The notes below the pieces were generated by a model. It saw only the letters and a list, made by a program, of their open reading frames with translations. It was not told the origin of the DNA and made no database searches. DNA of 11,903 bases from Thermodesulfovibrionales bacterium (GTDB lineage Bacteria; Nitrospirota; Thermodesulfovibrionia; Thermodesulfovibrionales; UBA1546): the NCBI GenBank assembly GCA_919901705.1, contig CAKKPR010000335.1:1-11903 (forward strand), written 5' to 3'. The translations under genes and the position numbers were made by a program. Positions within the stretch are counted from its first letter, which is position 1; the number at the start of each line of letters is the position of its first letter. Below, in pieces: positions 7,504 to 11,903 of the stretch.

Positions 7504-7519
7504 TGGCATTTATCTTGCT
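7504..7519 (+). promoter_or_regulatory. Sigma-54 (-24/-12) promoter of the two-CW gene
   Basis: TGGCATT-TATC-TTGCT fits the consensus TGGCACG-N4-TTGCW, with the invariant GG (7505-7506) and GC (7517-7518) at the correct spacing. The predicted start is near 7530, about 30 bases before the ATG at 7560. It is an independent reason to reject the longer frame starting at 7503, which would place the promoter inside the gene. Confidence 0.75.
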
Positions 7520-7559
7520 TCATTTAATGAATAAAAAAGGCGTAGGGGAGGAAAATACA

Positions 7560-7859
7560 ATGAAACAAAACTGCTGGGAATTTAAAGGCTGCGGGAGAGA
7601 GCCCGGAGGTAAAAAATCCGAAGAGCTTGGCGTATGTCCGGCCACAAGCGATGAAAGGCTTGATGGAGTCCATGGAGGGAAGAACTCAGGAAGGGCCTGC
7701 TGGGTCATGGCAGGCACTTTATGCGGCGGAAAGGTTCAGGGGACCTTTGCCCACAAGTACAAAAACTGCGAAGTATGTGATTTCTACAAGAAAACAAGAG
7801 AAGAGGAAAACGGAAGCTACCAGTTATCAATAATCCTTCTTAGCAGGCTAAAAAAATAG
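7560..7859 (+). CDS. Two-CW domain protein (small seven-cysteine protein)
   Basis: A 99-residue cytoplasmic protein with no signal peptide or membrane segment. Cysteines lie at 5, 11, 26, 47, 55, 70 and 73, in a two-part pattern: NCWEFKGCGREPGG...GVCPA, then RACWVMAGTLCGG...GTFAHK...NCEVCDFY. I recognise this as the two-CW family, named for its two Cys-Trp motifs and found alone or joined to signalling proteins in anaerobes; its biochemical role is unknown to me. The spacing suggests metal or cofactor binding (inference). The start ATG 7560 has an excellent AGGGGAGG ribosome binding site eight bases upstream. The gene has its own sigma-54 promoter and is followed 86 bases later by the HD-GYP regulator gene, possibly in the same transcript. 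Confidence 0.82.
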   Translation: MKQNCWEFKGCGREPGGKKSEELGVCPATSDERLDGVHGGKNSGRACWVMAGTLCGGKVQGTFAHKYKNCEVCDFYKKTREEENGSYQLSIILLSRLKK

Positions 7860-7894
7860 CATCGGTTTATAAATATTGCAGACAGTAATCAAAA

Positions 7895-7909
7895 TTGCCC
7901 TGATGGCAA
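7895..7909 (+). promoter_or_regulatory. Palindrome related to the upstream activator sites, before the HD-GYP gene
   Basis: TTGCC-CTGAT-GGCAA is a perfect 5-base inverted repeat with a 5-base centre. Its inner 13 bases differ by one base from the site at 7424-7436 (TGCCCTTATGGCA). It lies 37 bases before the HD-GYP start codon, with no -24/-12 element beside it. It may be a second binding site for the same regulator, acting as an operator or a distal enhancer. Confidence 0.42.
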
Positions 7910-7945
7910 AATGATTAAATTTACCTGAGTAAAAAGAGGGAGAAG

Positions 7946-8980
7946 ATGTCAACTGACACACGCATTCTGCTGGTAGATGATGAAGAAAGAATCTTGCAGA
8001 CGTACTCCTTGCTGCTGGAAGACCTCGGTTATTATGTAAAAACAGCTTCGCAGCCTGAGGGTGCGCTAAGGCTTGTAACCCAGGATAAATTCGATATGGC
8101 ATTTATAGACCAGTTTCTGGGCTCCACCACAGGGCTTCAGCTCATACAGGAGATGTCAAAGATAGACCCTGAACTTTATTATGTGATAATCACCGCTAAT
8201 GGCAGCGCTGGTCTTGCGGTTGAATCTCTTAAAAAAGGAGCGTCTGATTTTATAACCAAACCTTTTTTTGTTGCCGACCTGCTGAAAAGCATAGAGCATA
8301 TTAATAAGAAAAAAGAACTCGATAAAGAGAAAAAAAAAGTTTTACTGACCCTCGAAACAAAGGTAAGTGAAAAAACAGAAGATATGAAAAAGACATACAT
8401 CGAGGTTCTCTCATCCCTGGCCCAGGCCATAGAAAAAAGAGATCACGGCACTTACGGCCATTGCAGACGGGTCAGCTATTACTCAAGTATTATCGCAACT
8501 GCCCTTGACCTTAAGGAAAATGAGAAATACGAGCTTAAGACAGCATCAATGCTTCATGATATAGGCAAAATAGGCATAAGCGATATCATTCTGGGCAAGC
8601 AGGGACCTCTAACTAAAGCTGAGATGCAGACTGTCAGAAGCCATCCCCAAAAGGGAGTAGAAATACTAAAACCCCTGAAGCAATTTAAATCCATACTCCC
8701 AACAATTCTTCATCATCATGAAAACTATGATGGCTCAGGCTATCCGTATGGGTTAGCCGAAAGAAATATCCCTTTGTCCGCAAGGGTAATTGCAGTTGCG
8801 GATACCTATGATGCTATCTTATCAAACAGGCCTTATCGGTCTGCATCCAACCACAATGAGGCCATCAATGAATTGATAAAACATGCCGGCAAACAATTTG
8901 ACCCGAATATAGTAAGCGCATTTATCGGCCTCAAACCCATAAATATCGATACCCTGTCAGAATTACCCGGCCAATTTTAA
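7946..8980 (+). CDS. Response regulator with HD-GYP domain (c-di-GMP phosphodiesterase)
   Basis: The 344-residue protein has a receiver domain (about 5-120: D11/D12, phosphoacceptor D55, T83, K105), a charged coiled-coil linker (about 112-150), and an HD-GYP domain (about 150-330). The metal and catalytic residues are all present: H172, the HD pair H204-D205 in LHDIGKIG, H233, H257-H258, and the GYP motif in DGSGYPYG (262-269). Proteins of this type hydrolyse c-di-GMP when the receiver is phosphorylated. The ATG has GAGGGAGAAG directly upstream. No kinase lies immediately beside it; the NarX-like kinase upstream is the nearest candidate to phosphorylate it. A palindrome matching the sigma-54 activator sites lies just upstream. 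The gene converges on resB with only 10 bases between the stops and no visible terminator. Confidence 0.95.
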   Translation: MSTDTRILLVDDEERILQTYSLLLEDLGYYVKTASQPEGALRLVTQDKFDMAFIDQFLGSTTGLQLIQEMSKIDPELYYVIITANGSAGLAVESLKKGASDFITKPFFVADLLKSIEHINKKKELDKEKKKVLLTLETKVSEKTEDMKKTYIEVLSSLAQAIEKRDHGTYGHCRRVSYYSSIIATALDLKENEKYELKTASMLHDIGKIGISDIILGKQGPLTKAEMQTVRSHPQKGVEILKPLKQFKSILPTILHHHENYDGSGYPYGLAERNIPLSARVIAVADTYDAILSNRPYRSASNHNEAINELIKHAGKQFDPNIVSAFIGLKPINIDTLSELPGQF

Positions 8981-8990
8981 TCCTGTTACA

Positions 8991-9722
8991 CTAGTAAGAC
9001 TCTCTCTTTATTTTCAATATCAGCAGGGTTATTGTGCCAAGCATAAAAAGTATTCCTCCAACTAATGCCCAGGCCGCGCCGGGCTCTTTACTTACCTCAA
9101 GCAGAACCGCTTTTAATGGATACGGCTGAATATCCTTCAGGTATATTCCAAGCCCTTTGTAAAATGATGGGGAGTTAGGACTGAGAGAATCTTCTTTTAT
9201 TTTTTCACTACCAGAGAAATATTCTATATTCACTGCCCAGTCTGAGATGTATCCCGATGGGTTAATATTTATGTTTATATCATTTACCTTCACAGTTAAA
9301 TTATTTGGCAAAAGAAAAGCTGAGCCTTCATAGGCGACTGCATTGCTTTTAAAACTGCCAGCCGAACTTAGAAAATGTGCAAGGAGGATGAATAAAAACC
9401 CTATATGTATTATCTGGGGTGAGATAATTAAAAGCCATTTCCTGTGCTGCCTTTTTTTCAGAAGGGATTCTACACTGCAAAGCAAAGTATTTGCAGTCAG
9501 CAGGGAAAGCAAGATTATCGAGCCCCAGAGCCACCAGGTTGCACTCAGCGGATTATCTTTGAGCCATCCAAACAAGGGGTTTGAATTTATGGTTGAGAAT
9601 TCCTCTCTTGACGGCATTATCACGGCCCCAAAGAAGAGCATAAGGATCAATCCCAGCAAAAGCCATATGGCAGTTCTCAAAGATAAGAAAAAAGTCAGCA
9701 TATTAGAGATTATATTCTTCAT
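8991..9722 (-). CDS. resB: Short ResB/CcsB-like cytochrome c biogenesis protein
   Basis: At 243 residues this is about half the usual ResB/Ccs1 length (often 400-600). Four membrane segments are visible: about 14-36, 63-83, 95-118 and 215-237. One extracytoplasmic domain (about 119-213) lies between the last two. The opening LSLRTAIWLLLGLILMLFFGAVI is characteristic of ResB. Histidines H106 and H116 in membrane segment 3 are candidate haem ligands. With CcsA, ResB forms the System II synthase that carries haem across the membrane and attaches it to apocytochrome c. The start ATG (9720-9722) has AAGGGA six bases upstream. It lies downstream of the ccsA-like gene on the same strand, separated by 159 bases that hold a twin-hairpin repeat. 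The missing part is mainly the large periplasmic domain. Confidence 0.8.
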   Translation of the reverse strand: MKNIISNMLTFFLSLRTAIWLLLGLILMLFFGAVIMPSREEFSTINSNPLFGWLKDNPLSATWWLWGSIILLSLLTANTLLCSVESLLKKRQHRKWLLIISPQIIHIGFLFILLAHFLSSAGSFKSNAVAYEGSAFLLPNNLTVKVNDINININPSGYISDWAVNIEYFSGSEKIKEDSLSPNSPSFYKGLGIYLKDIQPYPLKAVLLEVSKEPGAAWALVGGILFMLGTITLLILKIKRESY

Positions 9723-9790
9723 TTTATCCCTTTATTAATTCATCTATGGCCAAAAACAGAATATATTTTGCCGATAGTCCAATTCCCTGT

Positions 9791-9845
9791 GTCATTGCCG
9801 CTTGTCGGCAATCCTTCTGAAAGATTCCGGACAAGCCGGAATGAC
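9791..9845. repeat. Twin-hairpin inverted repeat (REP/BIME-like)
   Basis: The 55-base element begins GTCATT and ends AATGAC. It holds two hairpins, each with a 7-base stem and 5-base loop: ATTGCCG-cttgt-CGGCAAT (9794-9812) and ATTCCGG-acaag-CCGGAAT (9824-9842). The two halves are also inverted copies of each other. Where they differ, the changes keep base pairing within each hairpin. No T-run follows on either strand, so it is not a simple intrinsic terminator. It fills the gap between the ccsA- and resB-like genes. Similar ATTCCGG-CTTGT-CCGGAAT repeats are dispersed in some bacterial genomes (from memory). Confidence 0.8.
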
Positions 9846-9881
9846 AAAGATCTCAAATACCATGCCCTGTCTTCCTTTTTT

Positions 9882-10631
9882 TTAAAACGTATGCGAGCTC
9901 TTCATCAAAAGGCTTACTCCCAAATATGTAAACAGCGTAATGACAAATCCAATAATACCTAAAATGGCAGAGGGTTTCCCCGTCCATTCCTTTTTCAGCC
10001 TTGCATGTAAATAAAGGCTGTAAAAAATCCACAGAATTGTTGTCCATAGTTCCTTGGGAGTCCAGAGCCAGTATGTGCCCCATGCAAGGTATGCCCATAT
10101 GCCTCCGAATATCATTGACAGGGAAAACATGCAGTAGCCGAGAAGGATGGCCTTGTACTGAAAAGCCTCTATTTCCTGCTCTTTATACCTCAGGAATAAA
10201 AAACCTAAAACTGCTGCTATCCCGAAGAGCGCATACGAAAAAAATGAGAGACTGACGTGGAGCTCGAACCAGTATGTTTTTAAAACCGGCGGCAGAGGTC
10301 TATTGTGCGCCTTTGCAAGAAGAGAAAAAACAACTAATACAGACGCAATCACCGAAACAGGGTTAATGAACTGTTTTTTATTCTTGATAGAGAAGGTGAA
10401 AGGTATTGCAAATGCCACTATTGAAGACGAGAGAAAAAACAACGTATCATGCGGCCCGACCAATGGGAGGCGTTCAAGCTGAATTCCCCTCATCAGCATA
10501 TAAGCCACCTGTAAAAGAAAACCCGGATAGATGAGGAAACCTCTGTACAGGCTGAGGAGATAAAAGAAAATCGAGAGAATAGCTATGATTGCCATGAAAT
10601 CTATATTATTCGCTAATTCATATAAAAACAA
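9882..10631 (-). CDS. ccsA: CcsA/CcmC-family haem-handling protein for cytochrome c biogenesis
   Basis: This 249-residue protein has about eight membrane segments: roughly 11-30, 33-48, 62-80, 92-106, 123-147, 160-183, 195-210 and 221-242. The family's tryptophan-rich motif is present as WGTYWLWTPKELW (184-196), but the usual Asp (WxWDPKE) is Thr191. Conserved-type histidines are H61, H125, H209 and H247, the last in the terminal SSHTF that replaces the usual LHSY. Together with ResB it should present haem to apocytochromes outside the membrane. The longest frame starts with TTG (10629-10631), which lacks a close ribosome binding site; an in-frame ATG at 10595 (residue 13) is an alternative, also without one. 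So the start is uncertain. No hemA gene accompanies the pair. Confidence 0.8.
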   Translation of the reverse strand: MFLYELANNIDFMAIIAILSIFFYLLSLYRGFLIYPGFLLQVAYMLMRGIQLERLPLVGPHDTLFFLSSSIVAFAIPFTFSIKNKKQFINPVSVIASVLVVFSLLAKAHNRPLPPVLKTYWFELHVSLSFFSYALFGIAAVLGFLFLRYKEQEIEAFQYKAILLGYCMFSLSMIFGGIWAYLAWGTYWLWTPKELWTTILWIFYSLYLHARLKKEWTGKPSAILGIIGFVITLFTYLGVSLLMKSSHTF

Positions 10632-10657
10632 GGGGAAATGTATTATCCCGATTCTAT

Positions 10658-10690
10658 GTCATTGCGAGGGCAAAGCCCATGGCAATCTCG
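10658..10690. repeat. REP-like palindromic repeat (GTCATTGCGAG...GGCAATCTCG)
   Basis: The 33-base element starts GTCATTGCGAG and ends GGCAATCTCG. It forms an imperfect hairpin with an outer ATTGC/GCAAT stem and an inner GGGC-aaa-GCCC stem. I recognise the ends as a dispersed repeat type common in some environmental bacterial genomes. It lies 27 bases upstream of the ccsA-like start. A partial match, GTCATTGCGGG, occurs at 10876-10886 without its other half. Confidence 0.6.
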
Positions 10691-10913
10691 ATATGCTTCT
10701 TATAAAATCGTTAAGGTATCGCTACTTCTTTTTCTTTCATTAAACTGGAAAGGGAACTGAAAACGAAATCATTTTACAACGGCATATATGTTATCTGTAC
10801 GGCACGGGCAGAATATTTTTACCTATAATAAATAATCGGTAAATGTAACTGCTCCTTTTACGTTCTCTGTTAGTTGTCATTGCGGGTATTTTTTGGATAG
10901 AACCATCGCATTC
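10691..10913. other. Intergenic region with degenerate repeat and no supported gene
   Basis: These 223 bases separate the ccsA-like gene from the second HEPN/MNT pair. They hold one degenerate copy of the GTAAATGTA repeat (10839-10860) and a half copy of the GTCATTGCG repeat (10876-10886). A protein-like open stretch at 10742-10828, reading KLERELKTKSFYNGIYV on the plus strand, has no start codon and no ribosome binding site. It may be a gene remnant. No clear promoter for ccsA was found. Confidence 0.4.
10839..10860 (+). repeat. Degenerate short repeat, left copy
   Basis: The sequence begins GTAAATGTAACTGCTCC and ends TTTTA. It matches the copy at 11777-11800 in the same orientation, with two substitutions and one inserted base. 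The two copies lie on either side of the second HEPN/MNT pair. Confidence 0.5.
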
Positions 10914-11327
10914 TTATGTCTCGGTTGAGATCCCAAGCTTTTTGAGAACGAAACTTTTGATTTTGAGAGCACTTTCATAAGCCAGTTTCGTCTCTTCAAT
11001 GGTCGGTTCATACCAGTCATCGGGATAGCGTATTTCAACGGCATAATCGGTCAGATTATCTGCCTCTGATAATTCTTCTTTGAACGAATTATCATCCGAT
11101 GCGCAAAGATTCAGCAAGGACATTATGTTATGTGTCTTTGTAAACTCGATTTGTTTTTTGACGAGAAATGCCTTCAGATATTTCTCAGCGGCTTGCTGGC
11201 AATGAAAACAAACGGTGTCCGTTATAACTTCATCAGCTTTTAATCCCTGTTTTGCAGTAAGCAAGTCTCTTTCCGCTATTTTAATCCATTGCTCGACAAG
11301 ATGTTTTACAATTTCATTCTTATCCAT
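10914..11327 (-). CDS. HEPN-domain protein of the second nucleotidyltransferase/HEPN pair
   Basis: The 137-residue helical protein belongs to the larger HEPN family (PF05168 type), not DUF86. Hallmarks are FHCQQAAEKYLKAFL (41-55), KTHN (64-67) and AVEIRYPDD (96-104). The RX4-6H RNase motif is not evident: R100 is followed by YPDDW with Trp at the +5 position. So toxic RNase activity is doubtful, and a role as a partner or regulator of the nucleotidyltransferase is possible. The chosen start ATG (11325-11327) has GGCAGGG six bases upstream and overlaps the nucleotidyltransferase stop by 8 bases. The frame could extend to 11357, but that would add 10 unlikely residues overlapping the upstream gene. 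It is translationally coupled to its partner. Confidence 0.86.
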   Translation of the reverse strand: MDKNEIVKHLVEQWIKIAERDLLTAKQGLKADEVITDTVCFHCQQAAEKYLKAFLVKKQIEFTKTHNIMSLLNLCASDDNSFKEELSEADNLTDYAVEIRYPDDWYEPTIEETKLAYESALKIKSFVLKKLGISTET

Positions 11328-11637
11328 AAAGAACCCTGCCATATTTGTTGGCTGCATAAACTACCGTTCCAACAACATTCTTAAACATCTCAAATTCCTG
11401 ACTGGTTTTAACAATGACATCAACAGGCAAGGAGAAGTCTTTTAAAAAACTCCTGACAACACGATTCCTCTGTATCTTCGGCAAATTGTCATCCTTGATA
11501 ATAAGCAAATCTATATCGCTCTCTTTGGCTGGACTTCCTATAGCATATGACCCGAAAAGAATTATTTTTTGAGGGGCATAACCTGTGATGATTGCTTTGA
11601 CGATCTGGTTAATTTGTTCCTGAGTTATCATATTCAA
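11320..11637 (-). CDS. Minimal nucleotidyltransferase of the second MNT/HEPN pair
   Basis: A 105-residue pol-beta superfamily protein. GSX10DXD is complete (G29-S30, D41-I-D43 in KESDIDLLII), and the third acidic residue is D73 in LPVDVIV. It differs clearly from the MntA-like protein at 533-826 and pairs with a different HEPN family, so this is a separate module and not a duplication. The longest frame begins with TTG (11635-11637), 12 bases after AAGGAG. An in-frame CTG (11644-11646) lies closer to that site, and an ATG is at 11631, so the start is uncertain by a few codons. By family knowledge it acts as the antitoxin or modifying partner of the HEPN protein. Confidence 0.86.
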   Translation of the reverse strand: MNMITQEQINQIVKAIITGYAPQKIILFGSYAIGSPAKESDIDLLIIKDDNLPKIQRNRVVRSFLKDFSLPVDVIVKTSQEFEMFKNVVGTVVYAANKYGRVLYG

Positions 11638-11768
11638 AATTATCAGTTTCTCCTTAAAATTGCTATAGTTCTATTATAATATCTTTCACATATGTCCGCA
11701 ATGAGCAGATCGGTTCCGTTGCAAAACAAGCCAGATAGGATTTTGGATGTTAATCTTTTGCACCATTT

Positions 11769-11800
11769 TACATTCAGTAAATGTACCTGTCCCCTTTTCT
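11769..11800 (+). repeat. Degenerate short repeat, right copy, with hairpin
   Basis: GTAAATGTACCTGTCCCC followed by TTTTCT (11777-11800) matches the copy at 10839-10860. Its left part forms a TACATT-cagta-AATGTA hairpin (11769-11785). Read on the minus strand it is AAAAGGGGACAGGTACATTT, a motif I recall from repeats near REP-associated (RAYT) transposases. No transposase is visible here. Confidence 0.5.
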
Positions 11801-11814
11801 GTTTATAATTCCCT

Positions 11815-11903
11815 TTAATCATTGCGTACGTTAACTGCAATCAGACGAACTGCATGAGCCACTTCTTGTAGACCCATACCAACAGTATTGATGGTACAGT
11901 CTG
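11815..11903 (-). CDS. Possible 3' end of an unidentified gene (runs off the right edge)
   Basis: On the minus strand one frame is open from the window edge to a TAA at 11815-11817, giving about 28 residues that end GLQEVAHAVRLIAVNVRND. The amphipathic, protein-like composition suggests a genuine C-terminus; the other two minus frames stop here too but read less like protein. I do not recognise the family. The GGGGACAGGTACATTT-type repeat follows closely downstream, as it often does after mobile-element genes, so a transposase tail is one possibility. The evidence is weak because only 89 bases are visible. Confidence 0.3.
   Translation of the reverse strand, partial: DCTINTVGMGLQEVAHAVRLIAVNVRND

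Noticed and set aside
7503..7559. Earlier ATG for the two-CW gene
   Set aside because: The sigma-54 -24/-12 element lies inside this stretch, so it would not be in the transcript; ATG 7560 has the ribosome binding site and the family start.
8981..8990. Bidirectional terminator between the convergent HD-GYP and resB genes
   Set aside because: Only 10 bases separate the stops and no hairpin with a T-run is visible there or in the gene ends.
10742..10828. Protein-like open stretch KLERELKTKSFYNGIYV on the plus strand
   Set aside because: It has no start codon or ribosome binding site and a stop lies a short way upstream; at best a remnant, not reported as a gene.
10876..10886. GTCATTGCGGG as a second full REP-like element
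   Set aside because: Only the first half matches; no GGCAATCTC partner follows, so it is at most a decayed fragment.
11643..11840. 65-residue open frame on the minus strand
   Set aside because: It lies across the dispersed repeat and hairpin at 11769-11800, has mixed composition and matches no family I know; most likely a chance frame.

Overview
The window looks like a bacterial chromosome of moderate to low GC, with genes packed on both strands. Three things fit an uncultured Nitrospirota- or deltaproteobacteria-like organism: the gyrA/PASTA pair, a sigma-54 two-component system beside System II cytochrome c maturation genes, and short GTCATTGCGAG- and ATTCCGG-type dispersed repeats. That placement is inference. 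No rRNA or tRNA gene, CRISPR array or complete insertion sequence is visible.

Left edge (1-826, minus strand): a chained set reads MntA-type nucleotidyltransferase, then HepT-type HEPN toxin, then the first 60 codons of a type III-like DNA methyltransferase. Adjacent genes overlap by 4 and 17 bases, so an antitoxin/toxin pair sits directly in front of a restriction-modification gene. Next (886-3998, minus) comes gyrA followed 5 bases later by a membrane-anchored three-PASTA protein that starts with TTG. Extended -10 promoters drive gyrA leftward and the signalling genes rightward from 3999-4171.

Centre (4172-8980, plus): an NtrC-family sigma-54 activator, a NarX-like membrane histidine kinase with a PAS domain, a small seven-cysteine two-CW protein, and a response regulator with a complete HD-GYP c-di-GMP phosphodiesterase domain. 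The two-CW gene is preceded by a textbook sigma-54 layout: palindromic TGCC/GGCA sites about 90-100 bases upstream, an IHF-like site, and a perfect -24/-12 element. A closely related palindrome lies in front of the HD-GYP gene. The simplest reading is a local circuit: the kinase phosphorylates the activator, which turns on the two-CW protein and perhaps the HD-GYP regulator, linking an extracytoplasmic signal to c-di-GMP.

Right side (8991-11903, minus): a short ResB-like protein and a CcsA-like haem handling protein (with an altered WWD motif) are separated by a twin-hairpin repeat. A REP-like repeat lies just upstream of ccsA. A second, different nucleotidyltransferase/HEPN pair follows (10914-11637), with two degenerate copies of a short GTAAATGTA...CTG repeat on either side. 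The right edge may hold the 3' end of another gene.
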